Assembly: GCA_913057785.1 (NCBI GenBank)
Contig: CAJXPD010000066.1
Location: 1 to 40,714 of the forward strand
Length of the DNA stretch: 40,714 bases
Reading direction: 5' to 3'
From: an uncultured Lewinella sp.
Lineage (GTDB): Bacteria > Bacteroidota > Bacteroidia > Chitinophagales > Saprospiraceae
In this document: positions 26,154 to 35,132 of the stretch, piece after piece
How positions within the stretch are numbered: position 1 is the stretch's first letter
Layout: every line of letters starts with the position of its first letter
The notes under the pieces: model-generated
The model's database searches: none
What the model was told of the DNA's origin: nothing
Seen by the model: the letters and a program-made list of their open reading frames with translations, nothing else
Program-made: the position numbers and the translations under genes

Positions 26154-27107
26154 ATGAGAAAAAGAGCGATTCCCGTTGTTGACTTATCTAAATTTACGGA
26201 GGGTAATGCAGAAGAACGTGCGGCTTTTGTAAAAAAACTGGGCCATGCTTTCCATGAAATTGGATTTGTAGGCGTCATCAACCACGGAATCCCCAAGGAG
26301 CTAATTGAGCGATTCTACGCTACCTCCAAGGGATTCTTCGCTATGCCCACTGACACCAAACGGAACTACGAGGTTCCAGGGATGGCGGGTCAGCGCGGCT
26401 ATACTTCTTTTGGTAAGGAACATGCCAAGCAATCACAAGTGGCAGACCTAAAGGAATTTTTTCAGATCGGACAAGAAGTTGCCGCGGATCATCCAGCCGC
26501 GGATCAATATCCTGCTAATGTCCACGTGGCTGAAGCTCCATCCTTTACTTCCACAGGTATCGAACTGTATCAGGCATTTGAAAGGGCAGGTAGTGCACTT
26601 TTACAGGCTATCGCCATTCACCTAGAGCTTGGGGAGAATTATTTCGATGAGAAGATCCAGGACGGCAATAGTATCTTACGTGCCATTCACTATCCTCCTA
26701 TCACCGTAGAGCCTGCTTCAGCAATCCGCGCCGAACAACACGAGGACATCAACCTCATCACCTTGCTAGTGGGAGCATCAGCAGGAGGCCTACAGCTCTT
26801 CAATATGGAAGAAGAATGGGTAAATATCGTGCCGGAGGAAGATGAGATTGTGATCAACGTTGGAGATATGCTACAACGTTTAACGAATAACTATCTTAAA
26901 TCTACCACCCACCGGGTCGTAAATCCGCCCAAAGAAGAATGGCATTTACCAAGGCTATCTATTCCCTTTTTCCTACACCCTAAAAGTGATATGGATCTCA
27001 CTTGCTTAGAAAAATGTGTAGACGAAGCTCATCCATTGGCTTATGAACCGATTACTGCGGGAGAATATTTAGATGAACGCTTGCGGGAAATAGGCTTGAA
27101 AAAGTAG
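26154..27107 (+). CDS. 2-oxoglutarate/Fe(II)-dependent oxygenase (isopenicillin N synthase-like)
   Basis: A soluble 317-aa oxygenase. The N-terminal DIOX_N region (IPVVDLSKF, FVGVINHGIP) is followed by the double-stranded beta-helix core with the iron triad His196-x-Asp198 (EQHEDINLITLL) and His253 (STTHRVVNPP), and the oxoglutarate-binding Arg267-x-Ser269 (PRLSIPFFLHP). This set matches the isopenicillin N synthase/plant dioxygenase superfamily. The substrate is unknown, since bacterial members act on many small molecules. tatA follows after 137 nt. Confidence 0.92.
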   Translation: MRKRAIPVVDLSKFTEGNAEERAAFVKKLGHAFHEIGFVGVINHGIPKELIERFYATSKGFFAMPTDTKRNYEVPGMAGQRGYTSFGKEHAKQSQVADLKEFFQIGQEVAADHPAADQYPANVHVAEAPSFTSTGIELYQAFERAGSALLQAIAIHLELGENYFDEKIQDGNSILRAIHYPPITVEPASAIRAEQHEDINLITLLVGASAGGLQLFNMEEEWVNIVPEEDEIVINVGDMLQRLTNNYLKSTTHRVVNPPKEEWHLPRLSIPFFLHPKSDMDLTCLEKCVDEAHPLAYEPITAGEYLDERLREIGLKK

Positions 27108-27197
27108 GGAAATGCTATAAAATATCGTTAGTATAGAGGTAGATGAAGTATAAAAGGCAAGATTTTTGGGGAATGTTGGGGTAGTACCCTCGCCCAT

Positions 27198-27222
27198 TTG
27201 TCTTTTTTAGTTGTTACTTTTG
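27198..27222 (+). promoter_or_regulatory. Possible tatA promoter
   Basis: TTG (27198-27200) and TACTTTTG (27215-27222), an exact -7 box, but the 14-nt spacing is short. Transcription would start near 27229, just before the tatA ATG. Confidence 0.5.
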
Positions 27223-27244
27223 TAAATCATTAAAAAACAGAGAT

Positions 27245-27457
27245 ATGAAAGCTTTATTGCTGTTCAATTTTTTAGGGCCTGAGATGCTGGTTATTTTCTT
27301 TGCGATCCTGTTGTTATTCGGAGGAAAGAAAATTCCTGAACTGATGAGAGGAGTCGGTAAAGGCATCAGAGAATTTAACACGGCTCGATCTACTATCGAA
27401 AGTGAGTTGAAGGAAGGAATCAAAGAGGCGGAAAAAAAAGAGAAAGAAAACGCTTAG
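27245..27457 (+). CDS. tatA: Sec-independent protein translocase TatA/E
   Basis: Pore-forming subunit of the twin-arginine pathway, which exports folded proteins. The 70-aa product has a short N terminus, one membrane helix (about 10-25), the hinge FGGKKIPEL and an amphipathic helix ([11 protein letters not shown]), then a charged Glu/Lys-rich tail. This is the canonical TatA layout. tatC is not in the window. Confidence 0.95.
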   Translation: MKALLLFNFLGPEMLVIFFAILLLFGGKKIPELMRGVGKGIREFNTARSTIESELKEGIKEAEKKEKENA

Positions 27458-27582
27458 GTTATCCAATTGCACAGCCTAGTTGCTTTGCACTGGATGTTTG
27501 ATCAAGCATATCGCCCGTTTTCGATTAAGTTGAACGGGTGACTCGAACGTATATCCGTAGATCAACTTTACAACGACTCGCA

Positions 27583-27643
27583 ACAAAAAGGAGTCATTCC
27601 ATACAAGTTTGCTAATTAGCGTTCTTGACGGAATGACTCCTTT
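27583..27643 (-). terminator. Long hairpin between tatA and the DUF937 gene
   Basis: A perfect 14-bp stem (27587-27600 with 27630-27643) with a 29-nt loop holding the palindrome GCTAATTAGC (27611-27620). On the minus strand a T5 run follows, fitting termination of the DUF937 transcript; the plus-strand T-tract is weaker. Confidence 0.75.
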
Positions 27644-27686
27644 GTATGTTATAGGCTACCTATAGAGATAGATAGCTTTCAACTAT

Positions 27687-28325
27687 TTATCTTCTCTTAC
27701 GGCCAAACAAACCGCCCAGAAGTTTCATACCAATACTTGCCACATCATCCGTGATGCTACCGTCACCGTCAGCATCCAAGAATTTCGTGACCAAACTCAT
27801 AGTAGGATTCTGTGGCGATTGATTTTGCTGAGTTACCGTTCCAGTTAGAAGGTTAGCCAATCCTCCCACGTCCAACCCCTGCTGACGCTTCTGCTTACCT
27901 AGTGCACCCATCAAGATAGGGGCCAACATGGTCATGAGATTGCCAGTTTTACCTGAATCCAGACCACTGATCTTACTAATCATATCGATAGCTCCTCCTT
28001 GACGATCTCCCAATATATGATTTAATATACCTGAGCCATTCATCGCGCGGTTATTTTGCTGCGCAACCTGTCCACCACCAGTGAACATATCCATGACATT
28101 ATCTAGCACACTACCATCATGATCACGATCCAATGCATTGCTAAGCGACTGCGCTCCTTCAGGGTTTGAGGCATTTTTTGCCAAAGCACCAACTAAGGTG
28201 TTCATAATTCCAGCAGTTGCTGCTGCAGTCTGCTTGCTATCTGAAGCACCAATTTGCTGTGTCAGTTGATCCAAGACGCCTTGAGACAACTGCCCCTGAA
28301 GTAGATTCATAATATCCATACCCAA
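27687..28325 (-). CDS. DUF937 protein with two calcium-loop-like motifs
   Basis: A 212-aa soluble protein without a signal peptide, starting MGMDIMNLLQGQLSQGVL; ATGs at 28319 and 28310 are also possible starts. The N-terminal part resembles DUF937, with helices rich in Gln, Ala, Leu and Gly (QTAAATAGIMNTLVGALAKNA, MLAPILMGALGKQKRQQG). Two EF-hand/dockerin-like loops are visible: DRDHDGSVLDN and DADGDGSITDD, both DxDxDG type. It ends GGLFGRKRR. Calcium binding is inferred from the loops. The promoter lies about 75 nt upstream. Confidence 0.8.
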   Translation of the reverse strand: MGMDIMNLLQGQLSQGVLDQLTQQIGASDSKQTAAATAGIMNTLVGALAKNASNPEGAQSLSNALDRDHDGSVLDNVMDMFTGGGQVAQQNNRAMNGSGILNHILGDRQGGAIDMISKISGLDSGKTGNLMTMLAPILMGALGKQKRQQGLDVGGLANLLTGTVTQQNQSPQNPTMSLVTKFLDADGDGSITDDVASIGMKLLGGLFGRKRR

Positions 28326-28400
28326 ATGAAGTTTTTTAATGAAGAATTTTGTGGGTTATACGCTAAAAGTAATGCTTCATTACCTTTGGCGGCTTCTATC

Positions 28401-28431
28401 CAAAAGTACCTAAAAGAAATAATAAAGACAA
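28401..28431 (-). promoter_or_regulatory. Promoter of the DUF937 gene
   Basis: On the minus strand, TTG (28431-28429), 20 nt, TACTTTTG (28408-28401). An excellent match, with the start near 28394. It also argues against a gene overlapping this site. Confidence 0.7.
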
Positions 28432-29227
28432 CCAAGGCCAGATAATAAAGGGACAACTGGAAAAATTGAGGTGACGAAAGTGGAGATTGGCGAGAAAATA
28501 AAGCGCCCATTGAGAATAGTAGTTGAAAAACGCAGCGGCAGGGGCTTGTGCCCTTAAGCCTCCTCACCGCCGCTGATGGTTCAAACTACTCTCTCAATGG
28601 GCAAAGAAGATGGCCCTGATCGGACCATCAGTTCTCAAATTGTCATTGGGGTCTTCAAATGGTCTATTGGGGACCAATACTTGGTTTTCGAAAAAGGGAT
28701 TGTGGCTTTAAGCAGGGAGAACATTATTTTTTGACTATGAAGACCATGTTTTGTGGCTTTGTTTACATTATGCCTTGCTGGTTTTGCGGGGAGGTCTCCA
28801 GTATTGTGCTTTTCCGGAAGGCAATAGATACCAACCGTCAACACAACGTTTGACCACTGTAAAGCCTAAATCCTTATTTATTTTCGTGTAATTTTCCTCC
28901 TAAAAGGACTGTAGTTTTCTCCTAGCATCCCACAGGTTTGGCCTGAATAGGATATCAATTGGGAGTCGGATAAAATTCTTTAATTGTAAAATTTTGCTTC
29001 GCTAGGTAAGGAGGTTTAGTTAATAGTTAATTTTAGGTGTATAGCTAACTTTTTAGGAGTATTTGGAGTTGTTAACTATGCAAAATTCAGAAAAGAAACG
29101 TTGCAACTTTCGTGCTTATTGTCAAAAAGTAGAAAAAAATTTAATTTTTAATAAATTAACTCCGTGTACGGTGAAAACCATATGATATCTGGATAGAATC
29201 AATAGCATTCACATAATCACAGAAAGC
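28432..29227. other. Gene-poor interval with a large palindrome
   Basis: Roughly 800 nt between the DUF937 promoter and the lytic transglycosylase terminator. Only short ORFs are present, on both strands over the same bases, with no recognisable product. The part 28980-29200 is AT-rich with repeated TTAATAGTTAATTTT-like words. The main structure is the palindrome described separately. Confidence 0.45.
28505..28600. repeat. 96-nt multi-stem palindrome
   Basis: Outer arms of 21-23 nt (28505-28527 and 28580-28600) pair with few mismatches. Inside, CAGCGGC (28533-28539) and GCCGCTG (28569-28575) form a perfect 7-bp stem, and GGGC-TTGT-GCCC (28542-28553) a small third stem. It has no U-tract. Possible natures: a REP/MITE-like mobile palindrome or a structured RNA. 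Confidence 0.6.
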
Positions 29228-29262
29228 AAAAAGGGCTGCTTATTTTCGAAGCAGCCCTTTTT
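29228..29262 (-). terminator. Intrinsic terminator of the lytic transglycosylase gene
   Basis: A perfect 14-bp stem (29228-29241 with 29249-29262), 7-nt loop, with A5/T5 at the ends so it can work in both directions. It lies 26 nt past the minus-strand stop. Confidence 0.85.
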
Positions 29263-29288
29263 GTTACTCGCTAGTGAGCAAGCATCCA

Positions 29289-30722
29289 CTAATCATCTGT
29301 CTCATCGCCAACTCTCCGCACCTTGACCAGCGTACCGGGTTTCAGTGGCCGGTCTTTATGCCAACCATTTAGCAACATCAGTTTACTGTAATTGACACCG
29401 GGAATTCGGTTTGCAATAGCGGAAGGTTTTTCCTTTCGTGTTACATAGTAATATTCAAATTGGCGGCCAAGATGAATAAGCGACGGATTTTTCAAGCCGA
29501 TATGTTCCAATTCTGTCAAGGCAACATCCGGTATCTCTTCCACTATTGCCAGGGGCTTGAAGGGGCGGAATCGCTTAAAGGATTTAGGGAAATAAAGGAT
29601 CAGCTCTTGATCCGCCTGAATATCCGAACTGCGCAAAGTATTCCACATCTTCAATTGCTGAACTGAAACACCAACCTCCTTCGCAATGGAGCTCAAGGTT
29701 TGTCCCTTCTTTACAATGTAGATGCTTTTAATGTATTTGGCATTGGTATATCTTTTCGCGGGAGCTTCTACAAATACCGGACTACTAAAAACATGGCTGT
29801 CAAAAGCCCCATCGGGCCGCTGTGCTTCCAAATAGTCCTTCACAGCAGGCATAACCCTTTTAGGTAAGGTCAGGTAATGTCCCTCGGCGTCGGTTGGAAT
29901 ACGTCCTCGTTTAAAAGAGGGATTGAGCGTCTCAATAATCTCCAAGGGTAGTTCCGTCAATTGAGCTACACGATAGAAGCTGATCGAATTATAAATCTTG
30001 ATAGTTTCGGTAATCTGGATATCCAGGTCTGGATATTCTGGAACTAAGCCGTGCTCCTCGTAGTAATTAAGCATATAGTTGGCTGCAATGAAAGCCGGCA
30101 CATAATTGCGTGTTTCTCGAGGTAAAAAGCGTTGAATTCGCCAGAAGTTCTTGCTTCGTCCTCTTTTAATGGCTCGTCTCACTCGACCAGAGCCAGAGTT
30201 ATATGCAGCTAGCGCCAATGCCCAATCATCAAATCGCTTATATTGCTTATTGAGATACCGCATGGCCGCCTCTGTAGACTTATGAGGATCCCATCTTTCG
30301 TCAAATTGGGAGGTAATATCCAAGCCTAAAGATTTTCCGGTGGCTGGCATGAACTGCCATAAACCGCCTGCCCCTACTCTGGAGGTGGCACGGGGTTTCA
30401 AGGCCGATTCTACCACGGCTAGATACTTGAGGTCGTCAGGTAAGCCATGCTCCTTGAGATAGTGTTCAAAGATGGGAAAATATAGAACGGTTCTTCCTAA
30501 TATTCTTTCCGCGTTCTTACGATTCCGAACTAGATAACCTTTCAGGTACCCTTTGACCGCAGTAACGTATCTTGGGGCAACCACCTCATCAGATAATGTA
30601 TCTAATCTTTCCTTGATGACTTCTTCATCAAATATCGGAGTCGTAGAAGTAGCATAGGCAGAAACAGAGTAGATGCTCCATAGCACAAAAAGAGATAAGC
30701 ATCGTCGGGTAAAAAGCTGCAT
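29289..30722 (-). CDS. MltD-like membrane-bound lytic transglycosylase with LysM domains
   Basis: Cleaves peptidoglycan glycan strands. I start at 30722 (477 aa, MQLFTRRCLSLF, signal peptide to about SAYA) because the longer reading from 30749 begins within a -7 promoter box. The SLT domain (about 80-240) shows LAVVESALKPRATSRVGAGG with the catalytic Glu105, then GLWQFMPATGKSLGL and ALAAYNSGSGRV. Two LysM modules follow: YIVKKGQTLSSIAKEVGVS and a more divergent one near the end (YYVTRKEKPSAIANRIPGVN). This is the MltD architecture. It acts in the periplasm in wall turnover. Confidence 0.93.
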   Translation of the reverse strand: MQLFTRRCLSLFVLWSIYSVSAYATSTTPIFDEEVIKERLDTLSDEVVAPRYVTAVKGYLKGYLVRNRKNAERILGRTVLYFPIFEHYLKEHGLPDDLKYLAVVESALKPRATSRVGAGGLWQFMPATGKSLGLDITSQFDERWDPHKSTEAAMRYLNKQYKRFDDWALALAAYNSGSGRVRRAIKRGRSKNFWRIQRFLPRETRNYVPAFIAANYMLNYYEEHGLVPEYPDLDIQITETIKIYNSISFYRVAQLTELPLEIIETLNPSFKRGRIPTDAEGHYLTLPKRVMPAVKDYLEAQRPDGAFDSHVFSSPVFVEAPAKRYTNAKYIKSIYIVKKGQTLSSIAKEVGVSVQQLKMWNTLRSSDIQADQELILYFPKSFKRFRPFKPLAIVEEIPDVALTELEHIGLKNPSLIHLGRQFEYYYVTRKEKPSAIANRIPGVNYSKLMLLNGWHKDRPLKPGTLVKVRRVGDETDD

Positions 30723-30746
30723 ATTGCCAGGGTTATTTGAGCGGGT

Positions 30747-30754
30747 CAAAGATA
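30747..30754 (-). promoter_or_regulatory. -7 box of the lytic transglycosylase gene
   Basis: TATCTTTG on the minus strand, exact to TAnnTTTG and identical to the nadC box. It gives a leader of about 17 nt and supports the start at 30722. No TTG is well placed upstream. Confidence 0.5.
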
Positions 30755-30924
30755 AAAGATTTCATTAGTGTTTCTTAGGTGGTTTAGAACAGGTCTTATT
30801 ATACGGGCCTTTTTTTGGGAAAGTTACCTCAAGACTTTTAGGAAAAGGTCAAATTCGTGGAAGTAGGAATGGAATAAAGCCTCACTAAATAGGCTAAATT
30901 ATTGTAAACCTTAAAGTTCTGCAA

Positions 30925-32028
30925 GTGCAAAAGAAACATAACGCATACCCCATAAAAAAATTTTTAAAGCTTCTGTTTAAACTACATTTTTGTTGCTTTT
31001 GTCTATCTGCCTGTCACGATACCCCCTCCAAAAAGCTTGATGAATTGCCATCCGAAGTGACACCTGCCTACTATCACTGGCAAACTATTTTGGCACTTTC
31101 AGAAACAGAAAAACAGCACTTAGGTAGCCTACATTCAAGTAAATTATATATTAAATTTTTCGACATAGATATAAACACAGCATCCACCGAACCTTTCCCG
31201 CTAGCCCGCCTACAACTTGATAGTAATAGTTTTATTCCCGACACTATAATCCCAACAGTCTTCATCACCAACCGCAGTCTTTTAAATCTTGAACCCGCAC
31301 AGGTGGAGCAACTGGCACAACGTCTATTTAAATTGATCGGAGATCTTGCCAAACCGCTAGGGCCTGTTTCCATGCCTGAAGTGCAAATAGACTGCGATTG
31401 GTCCCAACAGACGCGGAACAACTATTTCCTACTTCTAAAAACGCTCCGGGAACAACATCTTCCAGCTGACCAATTCCTTAGTGCTACCATCCGTCTACAC
31501 CAACTAAAGTATCCAGATCAAACTGGCATTCCTCCGGTAGATAGAGGCATGCTGATGTTTTACAATATGGGAGAAGTCACGCAGTGGCAAGAGCAGAATT
31601 CTATTCTTAATTTAGAAATAGCTGCTCAATATATACGCCCTGCTTCCCCCTACCCCATTCCGTTGGATCTTGCGCTTCCTCTGTTCAGGTGGGGTGTTCT
31701 TTTTAGAGGAGGAAAAATGATCAAACTAATCAATGAGCTTGGATCAGAGCAATTGCGGGATACCACTCGATTTAGAGCCATCGACAACTCCCATTTTCAA
31801 GTAACCAGAAGTACCTATCTAGATGGATACTACTTGTATAAAGGAGATCAATTTCGATTAGAAGAGAGTAAGCTATCAGACCTTCAGGAAGCTGTCGAAA
31901 TGCTTAGCCGCTATTTTCCACGGAAAAGCTTTACATTAGCTTATTATCACCTGGATATGCCGATAGTAAAGCGATTTTCTCATACGGCCTTATCCGATTT
32001 GGTTGAACAGTTTGAAACAAGAGAGTAA
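30925..32028 (+). CDS. Lipoprotein of unknown function, possibly DUF3142-like TIM barrel
   Basis: A 367-aa lipoprotein. The GTG start at 30925 gives a basic N terminus, a hydrophobic stretch and a lipobox LSAC (Cys30). The mature part begins with YYHWQTILALSE and LYIKFFDIDIN. A central block near 150-215 reads EVQIDCDW, then LLKTLREQHLP, LSATIRLHQLKYP, GIPPVDRGMLMFYNMG. The order of strand-end acidic residues, LR-x-LP helix and a later D-x-MLMFYNMG strand recalls the DUF3142/glycosidase-like TIM barrel; this is my reading, not a confirmed match. It is the first gene of a three-gene cassette, 33 nt before the next. Confidence 0.72.
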   Translation: MQKKHNAYPIKKFLKLLFKLHFCCFCLSACHDTPSKKLDELPSEVTPAYYHWQTILALSETEKQHLGSLHSSKLYIKFFDIDINTASTEPFPLARLQLDSNSFIPDTIIPTVFITNRSLLNLEPAQVEQLAQRLFKLIGDLAKPLGPVSMPEVQIDCDWSQQTRNNYFLLLKTLREQHLPADQFLSATIRLHQLKYPDQTGIPPVDRGMLMFYNMGEVTQWQEQNSILNLEIAAQYIRPASPYPIPLDLALPLFRWGVLFRGGKMIKLINELGSEQLRDTTRFRAIDNSHFQVTRSTYLDGYYLYKGDQFRLEESKLSDLQEAVEMLSRYFPRKSFTLAYYHLDMPIVKRFSHTALSDLVEQFETRE

Positions 32029-32061
32029 GCCTTAAGCTTAGACTCATCACCCTTACCCGAT

Positions 32062-34377
32062 ATGCCCAGGAACAGCAGATTTTACACCCATTCTTCTAAA
32101 CCTCTAATCTTGCGATCGGGGATGCTCAGTCTCCTACTGATTCTCCTGTTCCCTCTCCCGAGTTCAACAGATTGTGGCCCGGTCTATACCCAGTTTCATG
32201 GCTACTCCTTTCTCAACCCAGAAATCGCTCGCCTGAAATCACCTTATGCGCCCTTTACCTTAGGTTTTGCTAAAGTCTTTGAATTTTACCCTGGCCACAA
32301 AACCGTACAAGAACAACAAAATATTAATGAATGGTGGGAACGCTATTGCGAAGTACCTAACAAAGCGGATATCGACTACGTTGTCTACGCTTCCAGTATT
32401 CGCGATTTGAACGAACTTCGATCTACTATCGAAGGGGAGTTATTGCCATGGAGTTCATTAGGGCCACCTTTATCGTCTAATTCTTTTGCTCGTTATCTAT
32501 ATCGCTATAAATGCACGGAGGCCATAGATTACCTGATCTTCGCTAAAAAGTGTGAACCCCATGCTACCACAAGAAGATCTTGGGAAACGGACCAAAAGGA
32601 CCTCAATGAGATGGAGAACCTGATCGAACAAGGTCAAGTTCTCTTTAAACGCACCAAATCCGAGTATTTCCGTCTCCGTTATGTGTATCAGATCGTCCGC
32701 CTTGCTCATTACATGAAAAACTATCGACAGACAGTCGCACTGTATGAGTATCTAATGCCAAAGGTGGATAATGATCCTAGTTTGATTGAGTATTGGGTCT
32801 TAGGTCACTACGCTGGAGCCTTGCTTGAAATTGGGCAACCCGTTCGTGCTGCCTATTTGTTCTCACAAATATTCGACAAATGCCCAAGCAAACGCTACTC
32901 GGCCTTTCATAGTTTCTCCATCAAAACAGATCAAGAGTGGCAGGAATGTCTCCTCATGTGTAAGGACAATCATGAACGAGCAGTACTACACGTACTTAGA
33001 GCAGAGTCCCAAAACGCGAAGCTGGTCGAGGAAATGAGAAATATTTACCGTTATGAGCCGACCAATGAAAACCTGGAGTTGTTACTCCTGAGAGAAATCA
33101 AAAAACTAGAAAAGGACCTGCTTGGGTTGGATTTCAATAATCGCAGAAGGCAAAATGAAAGGTTGTACAATATTCCTCGGCCGGAAGCCGGAGAGAAGGT
33201 TATCGAATTACAGAAGTTTATTCGGGAAATTGAAGGTCAAGGATTGGTGGCTCGACCAGAGATCTGGAAATTAGCGGAGGGATATCTAGAACTATTAGCA
33301 GGTAACTACTACTTCGCAGCTCAAAGCTTTAATGAAGTGAAAGACCTCACGGAAAACGATACTCTACTCAATCAATTAGAAGCCTTAGAACTGGCCTTGC
33401 AGATTAGTGATTGGGCCAAAGCCGAGTCGGAAGTAGAGGACCAGGCAGCAGATATTCAACGTACCAGCGAAGTATATCGTCAATACCCAGACTTCCCTGA
33501 TTTCATGCGCGACAAGCTAACCAAACTGTACCGCCAATCCGGTGATGCGGGGAAAGCATTCCTTGCGCAATACTCGATCAAGGATTTGAAGATTAACTCC
33601 GGAGAAAGAATGGTCGACAATTTACTTGATATCTGTCGCAACGAATCAGCCAACCGCTTTGAAAGGAGCCTGGTCATGAAACCCGATGGGAGTACCATAG
33701 AAGAAGATTTGCTCAATCTCAAGACCAACCATTTTCTCAGCAGAGGAGAGATCGAGAAAGCCTTGGAGACCTACAAGCGTATTCCTTTGGAGAACTGGGA
33801 TAACTTTGGGCTATTCTATCCTTATTTGGAACACTTCAAGGACACGATCAACTATTCCCTTCCTACTGCAGTACAAGTTTTTAATAAGGGAGAGATCTTA
33901 CAGGACATGGTGCGCATGGAATACATGGCTGAAGCGGAGCAAGACCGGGATAAAGCAGCAGAGATATATTATCGGCTTGGGTTGGCCTTTTACAACATGA
34001 CATATTTTGGCTACAGCTGGAAGATGCTAGACTTGTATAGAAGTGGAGCCAGCATGCAACGCCTCCGTCGCGGGAGTGGCAACTATGTGGTCGCTCATCC
34101 ACAGTACCCCCTTGGAAACAAGGAGTTTTTTGATTGCTCTGTGGCCCGACTTTACTTTGAACGTGCCCGAATCACAGCCATCAACCGCGAAATTACGGCC
34201 AAAGCCCTCTATATGGCCGCAAAATGCGAACAGAACGCCTATTTTGTAGATACCCCAGCGGGTACCGCTCCTCTTAGAGAAAACTTCGCTCTGCTAAAGG
34301 AGAATTATTCAGATACAGAAATCTATCAACAAATCAGATCCAAATGCAAATACTTTGAGGCTTATATCAGTAAATAG
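32062..34377 (+). CDS. Large exported helical-repeat (TPR-like) protein, unknown function
   Basis: A 771-aa protein with a signal peptide (hydrophobic core about 20-33, MLSLLLILLFPLPSS) and a mature N terminus TDCGPVYTQF. Beyond about residue 190 it is almost entirely paired amphipathic helices: RLAHYMKNYRQTVALYEYLM, GALLEIGQPVRAAYLFSQIF, LELLAGNYYFAAQSFNEVKD, LSRGEIEKALETYKRIP. These have TPR/SEL1 character without strict consensus. The C-terminal part (ARLYFERARITAINREITAKA, AAKCEQNAYF) resembles another helix pair. The role may be a periplasmic or surface scaffold. It is the second gene of the cassette, with no catalytic motif seen. Confidence 0.75.
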   Translation: MPRNSRFYTHSSKPLILRSGMLSLLLILLFPLPSSTDCGPVYTQFHGYSFLNPEIARLKSPYAPFTLGFAKVFEFYPGHKTVQEQQNINEWWERYCEVPNKADIDYVVYASSIRDLNELRSTIEGELLPWSSLGPPLSSNSFARYLYRYKCTEAIDYLIFAKKCEPHATTRRSWETDQKDLNEMENLIEQGQVLFKRTKSEYFRLRYVYQIVRLAHYMKNYRQTVALYEYLMPKVDNDPSLIEYWVLGHYAGALLEIGQPVRAAYLFSQIFDKCPSKRYSAFHSFSIKTDQEWQECLLMCKDNHERAVLHVLRAESQNAKLVEEMRNIYRYEPTNENLELLLLREIKKLEKDLLGLDFNNRRRQNERLYNIPRPEAGEKVIELQKFIREIEGQGLVARPEIWKLAEGYLELLAGNYYFAAQSFNEVKDLTENDTLLNQLEALELALQISDWAKAESEVEDQAADIQRTSEVYRQYPDFPDFMRDKLTKLYRQSGDAGKAFLAQYSIKDLKINSGERMVDNLLDICRNESANRFERSLVMKPDGSTIEEDLLNLKTNHFLSRGEIEKALETYKRIPLENWDNFGLFYPYLEHFKDTINYSLPTAVQVFNKGEILQDMVRMEYMAEAEQDRDKAAEIYYRLGLAFYNMTYFGYSWKMLDLYRSGASMQRLRRGSGNYVVAHPQYPLGNKEFFDCSVARLYFERARITAINREITAKALYMAAKCEQNAYFVDTPAGTAPLRENFALLKENYSDTEIYQQIRSKCKYFEAYISK

Positions 34378-34413
34378 CCTGAAGCACTAAGCAAAACGTA
34401 AAACTAATCGCCT

Positions 34414-34824
34414 ATGAAAAAACTACACATCTGTCTGCTCTGCCTGGCCCTAATGGCCATGCAATGTGAGGAACAACTTCCTTCCTTCGAATTGGAAAAG
34501 CCCTTCAGCTTACAAATGGGTGAGCAGAAAGCGGCAGCTGATAACCCAGAAATGGTCGTCCATTTCACTCAAGTAACAGATGATTCACGCTGTCCGAAAG
34601 GGGTGAATTGTGTCTGGGAGGGTGAAGCTGTTACCGAGCTAGTATTAGGTAAACTGGGTGCGGACACACTGGCACTCACCTATCGCCCAGGAAGAGAAAA
34701 AGCCTCAGTGGGGAGAGCCTCCGGTTACAGCTTTAGATTGTTAGAGGTTAATCCTTACCCAGAGAAGGGAAGCACAATCAAAAAGGAGGAGTATCAGATT
34801 GTCTTAGAGATCAAAAAAGAATAG
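34414..34824 (+). CDS. Small lipoprotein with conserved CPKGVNCVWEG motif
   Basis: A 136-aa lipoprotein. The signal has an atypical lipobox AMQC (Cys18, Gln at -1), which I consider tolerable in Bacteroidota. The mature part is predicted beta-rich and carries DDSRCPKGVNCVWEGEAV (about 57-73), with two Cys six residues apart. Similar DSRCP-x-GV-x-CVW-x-G sequences occur in other small Bacteroidota lipoproteins as I recall; no function is known to me. It is the third gene of the cassette, 36 nt after the helical-repeat gene. Confidence 0.75.
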   Translation: MKKLHICLLCLALMAMQCEEQLPSFELEKPFSLQMGEQKAAADNPEMVVHFTQVTDDSRCPKGVNCVWEGEAVTELVLGKLGADTLALTYRPGREKASVGRASGYSFRLLEVNPYPEKGSTIKKEEYQIVLEIKKE

Positions 34825-35132
34825 AAAATAAGGGGAGTACCTAAAAAAAAGGAGGCAATCACTTGTTGTGATCGCCTCTTGTATAACCCCAAAAAACCAA
34901 ATGAAAACTATCGTTAAATATCTTTAGTCAATTTTGATTAAGACGGCTTTCTTACAATCCTCAAAACTTTTTCTTTTCACTAACGAAGGTTCGTTACCTT
35001 TCCCGTCTTATAATGCAAAGAAATGTAATATTTTTGAAAAAGGAATAATTTTTTTCGATTTTATTCTTCAATTACCAAAAAAATACAATTAAGTTCTCTT
35101 CTAGGAAAAATTTAGCCTAAATTAGTTGGTTA
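34825..35132. other. Convergent intergenic region with a dyad
   Basis: About 308 nt between convergent genes. It holds the hairpin at 34843-34878 and a perfect dyad TAACGAA-GG-TTCGTTA (34981-34996), operator-like but not near a start. The rest (35020-35110) is A/T-rich. Confidence 0.5.
34843..34878 (-). terminator. Terminator between the cassette and the beta-barrel gene
   Basis: GAGGCAATCAC (34852-34862) pairs with GTGATCGCCTC (34868-34878), with one mismatch and a 5-nt loop. An A8 run on the left gives a strong U-tract on the minus strand; the plus-strand tract is poor. Confidence 0.65.

Noticed and set aside
28307..28567. 86-aa minus-strand ORF
   Set aside because: It overlaps the start and the consensus promoter of the DUF937 gene and has no recognisable product.
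28635..28853. Two 64-69 aa ORFs on opposite strands
   Set aside because: They overlap each other, lack a promoter or domain, and lie in a repeat-like interval.
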